A stretch of DNA of 64,000 nucleotides from Amyloporia xantha (Eukaryota > Basidiomycota > Agaricomycetes > Polyporales > Adustoporiaceae): positions 310,001-374,000 of the forward strand of contig JAYKKR010000019.1 of assembly GCA_036971615.1 (NCBI GenBank), read 5' to 3'. Below are positions 11,446-23,891 of this stretch, one piece after another. The position numbers were made by a program, and so were the translations under genes. The notes under the pieces are model-generated. The model was given only the letters and a program-made list of their open reading frames with translations. It made no database searches and had not been told where the DNA came from. Every line of letters begins with the position of its first letter. Positions within the stretch are counted from its first letter, which is position 1.

Positions 11446-14400
11446 CTAATTGAGATAGCCGCGACATTTTGCAGAGCCACAAAGGCATGGAATCTTGTCT
11501 TGCTCAATAGGGAAGTGATAATCTAGAACGGTGTCAGAATCGAGCATGCATAGCATCACGACAAACTCACCATAAGTAATTTCACTACCTAGTTCGATAT
11601 CCTGCTTGGCGTATATCACGATCTTCTTCTCGCCGTTGATCGTAATAATCTTCGCAGTACAGTTAGGATCACACGAATGGTTGATCAGGCGACTATAAGC
11701 GGGTGTCAATTCATGGATCCGCGTTAACGACAGCGAAGGCACATACCCCAGGTTGCCCTTCTTGGTGGCATCTACGACGAGATCTTCGTCTATACGGAAC
11801 AAGTAGCTACTACCAATACCTTGTCGTTCGTAGGCCTTCTCACGCTTGTCTGCAACCTGCGCACGGATGACTTCGCCGACGTACTCGATGACCATCTCTC
11901 CACGTGAAATCTTCTCCATAGCGTACAGACCCCAATCATGAATCGGCGAGCGCGCAAAACGGAGGTGTTTCTTTCGTGTCTGTAGTTGATTGAATTTGAC
12001 CAAGTCCGTCGCAGCAGATTCTCCTTTCGATAAAGCCATCGCTCGCTGGACCTGATTGATTTCTTCCAGACCCTGGGCGCGACGTCGTGCATTTGCTCGG
12101 TTTGATCGAGAAGAAGTGACATTCTGCTGAGGTGGATCAACTTCCGGCGCGACCTCATTGACGGTCCCACGCGACGCATACTGGGCAACGTAGGCAGATT
12201 TCTCCGCGTGTGAGATCTTGTAGTAGCCTTCCGTCCTGGCTGATCCAGTGACATGAATACGGAAAGGGGGCGGAGAGTCGGGATCAGGCGTTGAAGCTCG
12301 TGGAGGTGTCGGGGTAGGCAACTCTTCGCCATACAGACTGCGAGACAACGCCAATTTGGCGAAGTAGATATCCTCATCGTCTTCACATATCCCCTCTGCG
12401 ATGGGATCTAACAGGGGGGCCAGAGGAGATGCAGCAGGGGCGAGCTGTTTTGCGATTCGGATCGGAGACGCAGGTGGAGACAAAGAGGAATCATAGTGGG
12501 GTGTAGGTGTCAGCCTAACCTGAGTCACCGTAGGTATATCGAAATCGAAGTCATCAGGAAGAACTTCGTGGACAACCTCCTCCACAGGAGTAGCCTTCCG
12601 GGGACGGCTCGCCTTCTTCTTCGAGACATTCTTCTTCTTCGGTGGCGGTAATGGGAGAGCTTCGTCTGCATCTTCGAGCTGCAGTTTCGGCCTCTTCATG
12701 GTGGGTTCTTCCAGTTCGCTCACCTCAGATGTCGCTCGTTTCCGCGGTGATATAGCCTCCACAACCAACGCCACTGGTGCGGGAGTACCATCGTCTTCAG
12801 ACTCAATGTCCTCGTTGACAATAGGCTTTGGCGTCGCTACACCCTCATCCTCCGATTCAACATCCTCGTTGACGATTTTCGGAACAATCTTCTTCGGGGT
12901 AGCCTTCTTTTGTTTCTTCTTTGGGGGTTCCGGAATAGGTTCGTCCTCATGGTCTTCAGGCTGATCGATTGTTCGGTCCACAATGGGCAAAGATGCCTTT
13001 GAATCATCTTCCAAAGGCCGCTTTTTCTGCTTCCTGAAAGACAGGCCTCTGAGGGCGGACCCACCAAAAGATCTCGCCTCTCCAACGTCCATGTCCTGAT
13101 CTCCAGTATGCCCATTTACCGCGCCCGATCCTTTTGAGCCTTTCTTAGTCTTCTCCTCGACCACCAGACGTTTGATCCCGCTGCCGACAAGCCTGTCCAT
13201 GACATCTTTCTCCAGCATAGCCGTCAAGTCCTTCATGATGATCTTCCCTGCTTGTTCTACTAACTCCTCGTCCTTGAAAGGAACTTGCGCGGATAGAGAA
13301 GGAAGCGCCGGGGCAGGATGCTCGATGACATTTACAGAATGATAGGCAAGAGTACGACCACCCGTATTGAGGACTAAAGCTGCTCGACGCGCAGAGTCGC
13401 CTGTCTGAAATGTGACATACCAGCCAAGGTGATCTCGCAATACCTAGATGAATATCGCCTCGTGAGTCATGGTTGAAAACATGAACAGCGAGTGACAAGC
13501 GAGCGGGAAGCGCGGTAACAAGCGCCCGCACAAATCTCCAGGCAATTCAATGACTAACCTTGTCGACTTGAAAGTCCTTGAAGAACAAACGAACATCCTC
13601 CTCTCTTACCGCACTCCCCAGCTGGCCTCCGTGCGCATCGATCGTGACATGGGGTAGCCCATTGCGCGCGAGCTCCTCTACTACCAGTTCGTGCTCCTTC
13701 AAGTGTGCATTTCGCGATGACTGACCTGGTCTTCTTGAAACAGGAGATGGCGAACGAGACGGAGCCGCCGAGGATGGCGCATCACGATCTTCAAGAAAGG
13801 ATGACCCATAACGCCCGGCAGAAGCGGAGGGTGTTGAAGTCGATGAGTGTGAAGATGATAATAATGGTGGACGGAAAGAGGACGAAGAGACACCCTGAAC
13901 ACGGGCGCGTAGCATGGCAGGTGGAGGTCGGCGACGACCAGGCGGAGGGCCCCTGGGTCCACTGAGAATCCCATTGGAATGCGAACCTGAAGGCATCGGT
14001 GAGCCATTCGGGCCGTTCGCAAATGGATGCGGTGGAAGGTTCGCGCCTTGTGGTGGCCACGGCTGCTGTCGAAGCGGCCCTGGATGTTGATTAGCTCTCC
14101 ACGGATTACTTGCCTTTGCAGATGCCTGGCCAGGCATATTTGGCGGCGTTCCCTTCCCCACATCCGCCTCCCTCATCTTTTCCCTCCTCCTCTTCTCCTC
14201 CCTCTGCCTTCTCTTCTGCTCGTCCAGCTCCTTCAGCACAGCCTTCAGCACCTTTCCTTCTCCATCAAACGCGACTGCCATCTCCTCATCCCCACCCGAG
14301 CCGACCACCATCCCTACACCCATCGCGAGCCGCTTCCCGTTCTCCTTCTCAACGCAGCGCCGTGCCTCCTCATGCGAACTGTATTTGATAAACACAATCC

Positions 14401-15899
14401 CAAGCGCACCGCCCGTCACCTTGTCGATTTGCGGCTCGAACGACGTGATCGTCCCGTGGACAGCAAAACATCGCCGAATATGTGAGTTGGGCGTCAGCGG
14501 CGACAGGTGCAATACCAGCACCGCCGACGGTAGAGGTGGGCCCGTCGAGTTGGCATCATGCTATACCACACATAACCAGATATACCATCTCACCGTCAGT
14601 CGCGTACGGGACTACAAATCGCACACCACGCACCTCATACTTCACCGGGAGGAGCTCGCCTCTTCCCGGTCTCAAATTTACTCCTTTCTTCACCTTCGGC
14701 TCCTTCCTCGGATCCCTCACGACCGCCGGATGCTCTCCGACAATGACCTCTCCATCATACCGTACCAGAATCTCGCGACCCTTGCCCTTTCCCTGCACAC
14801 GCGGCAGATCTCCCTGGTCCATACTGAGCTCACGCAGTCTATCCGCAAGCATGCGGAACTGTCCATCACGGTCGCGATCGACTGCATGGTCGAAGAGCAC
14901 CTTATAGTCCTTACCAGGGGGATATTCGCTGCGAGCAGGAGGCCAGGGCGGTGGTGGTGGAAGCGAGTATGTCTTCGGTGGAGAGGGTGGTCGTGGTGGC
15001 GTTGGCGTTGGCGTTGGCGTTGGCTGTGGCAGTGGCGGCGCTGGAATCTGCGTGAGAGAGCTCGGGGGTAATGGTGGAGGTTCTGAAGTCGGTTCTGCAG
15101 GCGGAGGCGGTGGTGGTGGTGGGAAGTGATGTCGAGGGGCCGATGGTGGTAGTTTCGGTGGCACAGTCGTTGGCGGCGGTGGGGGAGGTGGTTCTGAGGT
15201 AGGTGGCGGCGGCGGCAGTGGAGGTTCAGTAGATGGAGGTGGAGGTGGAGGACCTGGTGGTTCATCGGGGGGTGGGGGCGCTGGAGGTGGTTCGGTCGAC
15301 GGCGGTGGTGGGGGCGGGGGTGTACTGCTCGGTGGAGGAGGCGGGGGCGGTTCCGTCTTAGGCTGTGGAGGTGGTGGTCGTAACTGAAATTTGACAGGCT
15401 GAGAACGTTGGACAAGCCCGACGGACTCGGCAGGGATCCTGCTCGGGCCCGCGCCATTAGTCTGTGTGTATGTCTGGGACAATTGTGAGTGAGAGGCAGC
15501 GTGAGCGCCGCGAGACGAAAGATCATTTACCGCACTCGAGCTTGGGGAGCCCCACGCGCCTTCGACCTGCTTGCCCTTCAATGCGCTCCTCGGACCTGTA
15601 GGCGGTGTGGGCACGACATTGACGGTGGTACTTGCAGAAGGGCCGACAGGGATCACGCCGTGTCCGTTCAAGTATGGTTTTCCTCTCCCGCCTCCCCCTA
15701 CTGCCTTTGCTGGTGGATGACCAAAGTGCCCATTCACGCCACTTGTAAGGCTGCGAGGGCCCGTGGGCGGGGCTGCACCGAGCCTAGCCGACGTGGTCGA
15801 CGCGCTGGAGGTCGAGGCTGTGGCGGAGGAAGACGACGCCGATCCAACGAACGAGTTGAGAAGAGCTCGAGGAGCTCGAGGAGGGGCCTTCCCCGACAT
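11446..15899 (-). CDS. SET1: Set1, histone H3-K4 methyltransferase of COMPASS
   Basis: Catalytic subunit of COMPASS. Exons 15899-14634, 14560-13559, 13443-11747, 11692-11571 and 11522-11446 close in frame to 1387 residues. The N-terminal ~400 residues contain an extreme polyproline tract (about 15380-14990). Next comes the Set1 signature GQFRMLADRLREL ... GREILVRYDGE, then an RRM (SAVLVLHLSPLTPNS, GALGIVFIKYSS). After a long Lys/Glu/Pro-rich linker come the n-SET (ARRRAQGLEEIN) and SET domains (FARSPIHDWGLYAMEKI, VIEYVGEVIR, NLG-RLINHSCDPNCTA, ITYDYHFP) and a post-SET Cys cluster (KIPCLCGSAKCRGYLN) to the stop. Catalytic and zinc residues are all present. Nuclear, acting at active promoters. 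Confidence 0.95.
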
Positions 15900-16784
15900 C
15901 GATGGCCGTGATGGACGTGTATCGTGTCAGTCGTGTATGTTGAGCACGGTATAGATGGTGGTGGTGGAAGAAGAGCAGAGAGTCGACCTCAGAGACGCGG
16001 CCACTACCAAATTCTCCTCACACTGTTTCGACGACCCTGAGTGGCCGTGGTGGTCTTACGCAAAGTAAAATAAGATACGAACAAAGCTGACCCCCCGGTT
16101 TACAGACATCGCTCCAGATTTCCCTGCTCTGCCCCGCTCTCAAATCTCAGTGCGCACCGCCTTCTCCTTTTCCAGCGATCTGCCACGACGACCCAACCAC
16201 CTTTTCCCACTTCAACACCCCCGGGAAATAGCCGCCTTCGAATCCTCGATACTCGACGCAGTCTTGCAAGAGATCGGCTCACGCGATAGTACGATGGGCT
16301 GACGGCGAGCACGCACAGAGATCAGGCTGCTGGGAGGCTGTGGCATGTTGCAAATGAGCGTGTGGCTGGGCTTGCTCGCCACCCGGGGCGGCTGGACGCA
16401 ACCCCATCTACGACGATCTCACCGAATATTATTATCAATGCCTCCTTTCTGACTCTTCGGTCCATTCCTACAGTTGCTTGGTGAAAATCGCATATGGTTG
16501 CCCAGACCGTTGCCCTTTGCTGATCTGACTCGATTGCCCGCGTCTTTTGCCTCGGGCCTACGTCTTATATGTATGTGGCTTGAGACGCTGCAACATTCCG
16601 CTTGCATTTTCTGTCTGATCTTCGTACTGTCAAACTACTGTATTTGAGATTCTTAACTTGCTGAGCGAGCAACAAGCCGCCCCACGGGTGTATATCAGGT
16701 GCTTATACCGTTATACGAGCTCATGAGCTGCGTTCCACTTTTTCTGATGTGACGATTTTTGCTGCTGTCCCGATCACCAAGAAC
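15900..16784. other. SET1/HIS6 divergent intergenic region
   Basis: An 885-bp gap between the starts of SET1 (-) and HIS6 (+). It must contain both promoters. Short open frames here lack codon structure and I see no gene or repeat. Confidence 0.5.
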
Positions 16785-18151
16785 ATGTCCGCCGCCACCC
16801 GCAAACGCTCCCTCTTCCGGCCCTGTATCGACCTGCACAATGGCCAGGTCAAGCAGATCGTCGGCGGCACCCTCTCCGAAGCCGAACCGAGCACGCTCCG
16901 GACGAACTTTGTCGCCAGGCACGTCCCCATCCTTCTCCCGCTGCCTTCCTCGGTCGTCGGTCGACCCTGGCCCTCTCGCGGATTCTCAACCTCGAATTTA
17001 ACCGATGATACCTCTGCAGCCACCCCGCCTCCTACTACGCCACGCTGTATCGCACGCACCATCTCGAAGGCGGTCACATCATCAAGCTCGGCGAGGGCAA
17101 CGACGAGGCGGCGAGGCAGGCGTTAGCCGCATGGGCAGGTGTGTGAACTTCTTCGTGTGCGCCGTGCATGACCGGATGGTTTGGACTGCGCGTAGGGCAC
17201 TTGCAGATCGGCGGTGGGATTACGGACAGGAACTGCAGAGAGTGGCTGGATGCGGGGGCGAGCAAGGTGTGTGGCGCGTTTCGAATGAGATTGGGATTCT
17301 GTGGATGAACGACCGGCCTATCTACCACTCAGGTCATCGTGACATCCTACCTGTTTCCAAACGCTCGATTCTCCCTCGAGCGACTGCAGAGTATCTCGTC
17401 ACTCGTCGGAAAGGATAGACTTGTCGTCGACGTCAGGTGTGGAATCATAATGTTCAACTTTGTGTTTTCCACCATGCTAATCGTGATTGGCGTAGCTGTC
17501 GCAGGAGAGCAGACAAATGGTTTGTCGCGATGAACAAGTGGCAGACGATCACAGACATGGAGGTTACTAAAGGTAGGCTGAATCCTCCCCAAAGTTTCGT
17601 TCCCCGTAGCATTGAAATATTCCGGGCGTGCCAGACATCCTCGACATGTTGTCAGAATACTGCAGGTGAGGTGAAGCATGCCCCCCGATCCAAGATGTAA
17701 AATTCTAAAAGACTCGCAGCGAGTTCTTGATACACGCCGCAGACGTGGAAGGTCTGTGTCAGGGAATCGACGAGGAGCTCGTTGCAAGTACGTAGTTTTA
17801 TTGTCAACAATGATGCATTCGGGGTTGATATGATTGCCCCACCGAAGAACTCGGCCAATGGGTAACTATACCCACTACATATGCCGGTGGCGCGAGAAGT
17901 ACGTTGATCTACCCGTTTCAAGAGAGCGTGCTAATTTGGATTGACACCATCAGGTATCAACGATCTGCGCACCGTCGACGCGCTCTCAGAGGGTAGGGTA
18001 GATCTCACATTTGGCAGGTGGGTGGAATCGACAGGTCTTGGTTGGTTCTGAATTCACGCTGATTTGCGTTTGTAGCTCGCTGGATATCTTCGGCGGCACG
18101 TTGGTCAAGTTTGACGACCTTGTGCAGTACAATGACGCTGCACAGTCATGA
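16785..18151 (+). CDS. HIS6: His6, ProFAR isomerase (histidine biosynthesis)
   Basis: Phosphoribosylformimino-AICAR ribotide isomerase, a TIM-barrel enzyme that opens the ribose ring of ProFAR in histidine synthesis. Starts [20 protein letters not shown], with the catalytic Asp of [16 protein letters not shown]. Further blocks are [84 protein letters not shown] and SSLDIFGG near the end. About eight short introns must be removed. The first (16919-17019) uses a GC donor. The frame stays open across all junctions, so the gene is intact. Confidence 0.92.
16919..17019 (+). other. GC-AG intron in HIS6
   Basis: The exon ends TTTGTCGCCAG and is followed by GCACGT. The acceptor is CTCTGCAG before CCACCCCGCC. 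Joining gives [15 protein letters not shown], the family pattern. No GT donor nearby keeps this frame. Confidence 0.7.
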
Positions 18152-19234
18152 CGTTTGGCAACATGACACGACATGGTTTCTTCTAAAACATCGAAGCGAG
18201 AGCCTGCCCAAATCCATTGGGTGAAATTCCTTGATGACATCGGACTTGAGCAAGCAGTGGGATGCTGACGAAATGCGACATCACATACGGTATATCCTGC
18301 GGACGGCCGCTCCTCATCCCGTTGGCTCGTTCTATCCTTCCGTGCGCGTCTCCCCTGTCATGTACTAGCCACTCGTCCGCCAAGTGTCAGTATAACAACT
18401 TCAGTCGGGGCGTCCATATGACATGCATAGCCGTGAACGACTGTGCTCGAGTAGAGGTCAGTGTTGTATTGTGCAGCTACAGAAAAGCCGTTTGTATTCG
18501 AACTTGAGAAATGCCCTCTGCCAAGCTGTATTTCAACTTTTCATCATGGTGAGCCGCAGGCATGCCGAGGTGGTTCGTTGTCTCCAATGGCGTACTGCGC
18601 ATGATCGGCCCCTGAAAGCCGCGGCCCGTGAGCGTCCGCGATGTTGTCGAGAGCAAGAATATAGTACACTCTGAACGGTGCGCGAGCAGTTTGGAGGATA
18701 GAACCAGAGGCCGTGATAGCTCGCAACGTAGAAGTAGGACGAGTATACAGGACCTGGAGAGAAGGAGCAGAAGGGCCGCGCCAGATCCGCGCCAGGTCCG
18801 CGGGCAGGGATTCTCTCCACGAGCGCTTCGACTCGGGAATAAAGTGGCACGGCCTGCAGCAGCCCGAGTCTCACGGAGAGCTGTCCTTTGCCAGCCCAGC
18901 TGTTTCTTCTTGTACTCTACGCTGGCCAAGTGCTACTGTACACTCATATCTGCTAGTTCATCATTCATCCAGCGATACTCTTCCATCCGAATCCCTATCT
19001 GCGGCAGCTCCTTCCAGCGGCACTAATCAGGCAGCACCTTCCTGTGCAATTCAGCCCCAGCCACGGCCTTCCTGATAATCTGACTTGCGCTACTCGACCT
19101 GTCGACGGCAGGCCCGCAGATCCGTCACTCCACCACACGACTATCCCAACGCTCTCTGCTCTGCCAGTGTCATGTCCTCCCCGCCTGCACGGTGGTGCCC
19201 AGGTTGCTATGCTGTCAGATGCGCGTTGGCAATC
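18152..19234. other. Intergenic, no gene recognised
   Basis: About 1.1 kb between HIS6 and the next plus-strand gene. The longest frame (minus, 18477-18929) has irregular composition and no domain, so I take it as chance. Confidence 0.45.
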
Positions 19235-22200
19235 ATGATACTCACGCCGGTGCTGCCGGCTCTCGCGGCGCCCTCGGGATCGCAGCTACATGAGTATGTC
19301 AGACGAGATGCAGGACCAGCGGCCGTAGCGATTTGGGTGAGTACTTCCATCTCGAGTGTTTCCCCCTGGGCTATATACAAGTGTGTCATCGGCACACGAG
19401 CGTATTGGTAGAGGTTGAGAAGTGGACCAGGCGTAAAGCAAGAGTTCAAGTGCTCATTATATACGAGTGCGTCATGAACACACGAGCGCCTTGATAGAGC
19501 ATGCAAAGCTTGCTCTCTGCTGGCTTATTCTATCCTTGCATATAGTATGCAGACGAGTGATAAACCTCCGCCAGAGTATGTACGGGAGGAAAACGCTGCG
19601 CAATGGCAGAGTTCTCAACCCGCGTCTGGTCCGCTGAAGTAAACCGCTCATCATCAAACTGATGCTCCTGGACTCTTCACGTGTGCTCCGACGTTTCTAT
19701 TCCACGGGGAGGCTCGTTCCTGAACGGGGAATCGGAACATGGGACTTCACGTCTCGCCGCCTTGGTGATGCGCTGTGACGCCGGCCGCAACTCCAGTGAT
19801 TCGCCCTCGCCGCGGCCGGCTCCTGGGGAGGCCTGGGCGATGGCGGTGGCACCACTGACTCCTGCTGGATCAATGGTGTCGCGTTGCACTTCGAGATCAC
19901 TGGTAGAAATACGCTGTTGTGTGTGCACCCACCATGATGGCATCCTTTGTTACGGCATTGAATTGCGTTGCAGTGAAGTACCTCCATGGCCGCGTCCATG
20001 CTCCCACACTATAACACCTGTGGAGCGATGCGCGGAGGACAGGACGTACGGGCGGTGGCCTGGGGATACTGCAGCCCGACGCCTCTCCATATTGAAGGCA
20101 CGGCCAAAGCGGTGGCACTGGGCAGTCAATGCGACCGTGACTCCACCTCTATCTTCTCTGTGTGATCGTGCTGGTCACATCACCAGGCTGGTTCCGAAAA
20201 CATGTCCACGGAACATGGTCTGTGGACAAATCTCCCAGCGGACAGGGCGTTCTCCATAGGTTGCATAGTGGATAAGGGTTATTTATTTATATTCATGTTC
20301 CGGTGTTCGTGAAGCTTAGCATATTGGCTTTATGATCATTCCCAACTGTTACCCCTGGCTTTCATACTCCTATCCTAAAAAATTGAACTGCAGTGACTGC
20401 TCATACTGATAATATTTCACGTCTTAGATCCCTATTCTCGGCGCCGCAGCGGTTGTGCTCACTGGCTCGGTCATCTACTTTCGCAATCGGTCATCACGAA
20501 GTCAGCCCAGGCCCGCACGGCAACCACAAGCACAGACTGCGAATGGACCGACTCTCGCCACGCGTATTCGGACATGGAGCTCCCGTCCGGTCACCGTTCC
20601 CGGCGTGACTGTGAACACACGCGAGCTTACCGCAGAGCAACTCGCCGGCGGGGTCGCCCCTGCGCGCAGGCCCAGACGGGGCCCAGGGAGTGCCACTGCG
20701 TCAATGCGCTCAACGCGGTCGCTCCCGCTGTACATGAAGGAACCGGGCGATGAAGAGGTGGTGGTCATTCGGTGAGCCTCCTTCTGGCTCGCGTGCCGGA
20801 CAGTATCTCTAATAGTATGTGCAGTGCGCAGGCAGAAATAGACGAAGACGGTGGCATCCGTGCGAGTGTTCTGCTTCCGCCTGTCCAAGAGGGCCACGAG
20901 CACACACCGACGCACTCGATCGACCTCCGGCGGACGAGCACGTCCAGCTTTGCGGGACCTGATATGCCCCTTCTCCAAGGCCAGGAGGCTGATCGCCAAG
21001 GTCGCGAAGGGGGCGATGCGTCTCCTCAGCCTGAACCACGGGCGCGTGCAAGCCTTTCCACGATCGGCGGCGGCAGTTCCGAAGCTGAGGAGCCTCTGAT
21101 GAACCAGCACCACGATGACTACCGCGCGCGCGGGCCCGCCCCGCCGTACGTGGAGGCGTCCGTGAGCATCGACAGCGGCGTTGCGTTCAACGATTCGACC
21201 GACGACGGGCACGGCACTGGCACCAGCTCCATCCCGATGCCGCCGTCTACGCACCGCAGCAGCACGGGCAGGCGGTCTGGACTATTCGGCCGCTCCGAGT
21301 CGTCTGTGTCCGTGCTCGATCCCCAGAACGGGCGCCTCTCGCACCTCCTGCACCTCTTCCAGCCCGGGCAGCGCCAATCCCAGAACTCGAACCTGAACAT
21401 GGACACCGAAGCCAACGCGGAGTCTACCACACCGCCCGCCGCGAACTCTCCCCAGAGCTCTCCGCAGCGCCGGCGCCCGCGCGGCGTGACCGTCGCGGGG
21501 ACGCCGATGCCGTCCGGCGAGTCGCCCTACCGCACGCACCGGCCGACGAACTCGTCTGCGTCTGCGCTGAGCGCGATGTTCCGCACGCGCTCCAACACGA
21601 GCATGTCCGGCACGCGGCCCGGCACCCCGCGCGACCGGCTCACGTCGCCCTCGATGATCTCGCTGCACTCGATCTCGTCGCCGCTGACGCATACCGTGGT
21701 GCGGACGGAGTACACGTACCCGCGGACGGGCCCGACGCCGGAGCAGATGAAGTTCCTGGCGAGCGTGGACTCGTTCAAGCGGTTCGGCGTGCCGTATGGT
21801 CCGGACGCGGTCGCGTATGCGGCGACGGCGAGCAGGTTGGACTTGTCGCAGCCGCCGCCGGTGTTTGAAGAGGTGGCGGGAGGGGGTACTGCGGGTGGAA
21901 ATGCGGGTGGCGAAGGGGAGAGAGAGGGAGAGAGGACTGGGGAGGAGTCGGGCTCGGGCTCAGAGTCTGAGTCGCCGACTTCGACTTCGAACTCGCAAGC
22001 ACCGCAAGATTCGACGTCGAATCCCGACTCGCAGCCACAGTCAGCAGCGACCGAGCAGTCTGAGGACGTATCGGGCACCACGAATTCAGAACAGGCACAA
22101 GAGTCGGCGGCGCAGGCCAGTTCGGAGCCTGCTCCCGCTGCGCCAGCCCCGCTGACGGCAGAAGACGTGAAGAAGATCCTCAGATCCGCGGTACCTCCTA

Positions 22201-22610
22201 CATCCTTCAAACCCAAAGCTCCTCTTTCCCCTCTGTCTCCTGCCGCAAGACCCGGCTCCCGCGCGAGCTCGCACACCACTTTCGCGACCGCGGAGGAGTC
22301 CCTCAGTCCCGAATCGCCCGACACCGTGACAGCTGAGACGGCTGCGAAGCCAGAGATAACGGTCACCGACGAGGATGCCTCGACGCCCATCACCGACGCG
22401 TCAAACTCTGAGTCGGCGACGATTCATGCGGATACGGATGCGGATGCGCCCAAAGCGGACTCTGCAAATGCCTCCCCGGAAACGTCGAAAGCGGATTCTG
22501 TGGATGCAGCTATGCCTGTGGACTCCCCACGACTTTCCCCACGACCCATAAATGATGAAAATGAAACGACCACCGTTCTGCCGACGCTCGTCGAAGTACC
22601 GCCAGTCTAA
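19235..22610 (+). CDS. Single-pass membrane protein with long Ser/Thr/Pro-rich tail, unknown
   Basis: Proposed exons are 19235-19336, 20428-20771 and 20825-22610 (743 residues, frame closes). Exon 1 encodes a signal-like start (MILTPVLPALAAPSG). Exon 2 opens with a transmembrane segment (IPILGAAAVVLTGSVIYFRN) followed by basic residues, so the long tail should be cytosolic. The tail carries PPYVE-type motifs, many Ser/Pro clusters, a conserved-looking block (TGPTPEQMKFLASVDSFKRF, GVPYGPDAVAYA) and a Glu/Ser/Ala-rich C-terminus. This resembles basidiomycete plasma-membrane proteins of unknown role. The first intron would be 1091 nt, far longer than any other here, so exon 1 is less certain than exons 2-3. 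Confidence 0.7.
19337..20427 (+). other. Unusually long putative intron with a degenerate direct repeat
   Basis: Donor GTGAGT follows ...AVAIW and acceptor CGTCTTAG precedes IPILGAA. It is about 20 times the usual intron length in this window. It contains two imperfect copies of a ~41-nt unit at 19373-19413 and 19460-19500 (about 80% alike by eye). An insertion, a nested gene or unrecognised exons could explain the length. Confidence 0.45.
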
Positions 22611-23891
22611 GTGCAGGCAGGTATCCAGCGCAGGGCTATGTGGCTAATGATGAAGCATGATCGATGATTGTATGATTTTTCTCCTGTTCTTTTCTCTCAA
22701 CCTGTTGAGATGCCTTAGATCCACGTACTTATGCATATGATGGTGTTTGGTTCCTTGCTTGGTTACTACTTACTGCTTATACTTACTGGACCGTGAAACC
22801 TGCCGTAATTCAATCCATTGACACTACTACATTTCTCCTCGTCAACCTCTCACATCCGAGTCTCCTATTGGGCTTTACCTCCTCATCATCTACCCATTCA
22901 CCCCTCATCCTCAAAGTTCGCCCGTGCGTCATGAATAAATTGTCTCCGAGTCGTTTCATCTGTACAGTACCGCCCCTCTCCCGTTCTTCTACAAACCTTC
23001 ACATTCCTACATCATTAACGGACCCCGACGTGTTCACGCCTTACCAGCGCCTTACTACCTAGTGTTGAAGATGAAGCTGGAGGCATTATATGTCATGCGA
23101 ATTCTTGACACATGCAAGGTTCATTTATTGGTAAATATTCACTTCACTTCTCCTGCTTCATCGTCACGGTCTCTTGCCCTATCATTTTGTATTCTGCGCT
23201 TGTATAGAGTTGTGTAGAGTCAGAGTTCTTGGATTCGTCGTCGTCGGAACCTGAGTCTCATGGACTAGCCCAGGAACACTTCCCTATCAAGGAGCACGTG
23301 GCACGGTGGCAGTGATTTGGCGGCTATGCCCTCCGCGAGCTGGTTCAACCATCGTAGCAGATCTAGCTAGTCTCAGACTGCTCCCTCTTTGCAATTGAGG
23401 TTTTCATTATGCGCGTAGTTCACATAAACATATTTCAGTGGCTCAATGTTCGATTTCCTGACAGAGTATGGACATACTCTAAAAATTCGGTTGGACGGAT
23501 CAATTCTTCTGCGCTGTTGCCTGACTCGGAGATATCTACGAGATACCTCATGGTGAGTACCTACCTGGCTGCTGATATGTGATATGGTCTGTGATGCTCA
23601 TTGCTCAGTAAGTCCCACCAAAGTCTATCCTTGGCCTATCACTGTCCAATATTTCATCGCTCTCGTTGATTACGGAATACGACCGCATGGAACTTTTAGG
23701 CCTGTGTGAAGCGGTGTTTCTAAATACGCTGTCACACTACTAATGGACCTTGTTCTGACGGAGTGCACACCGGGGTCGGCAAATCAAGCGGTATCACTGT
23801 GCTGATCAATATAAGAGCGAGCAAAGGTTGGTCCAAATCCTCCGGTTCTCCCTCTCACAGTGACGTTGAGAGTCGGGTCGCATTAGGTAAG
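22611..23891. other. Intergenic, no gene recognised
   Basis: About 1.3 kb, AT-richer than the flanking genes, holding the 3' end of the upstream gene and the promoter of the peptidase gene. A sequence reading TATAAGAG at 23811 is a reasonable TATA element about 80 nt before the peptidase start. Confidence 0.4.

Noticed and set aside
14717..15526. Minus-strand 269-codon His/Arg/Leu-rich frame overlapping SET1
   Set aside because: It is a shifted-frame shadow of the polyproline tract of Set1.
18477..18929. 150-codon minus-strand frame with Leu run
   Set aside because: No conserved motif and no supporting gene structure; read as chance.
19681..20259. 192-codon plus-strand frame inside the long intron
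   Set aside because: Irregular composition, no domain, no splice context. Kept only as a remote nested-gene possibility.
21282..22393. Long minus-strand frames opposite the Ser/Thr-rich membrane protein
   Set aside because: GC-rich third positions of the true gene keep the antisense frames open. No domain or start context.
23335..23360. tRNA T-arm-like GGTTCAACC sequence
   Set aside because: No acceptor stem, A-box or anticodon arm at the right spacing.
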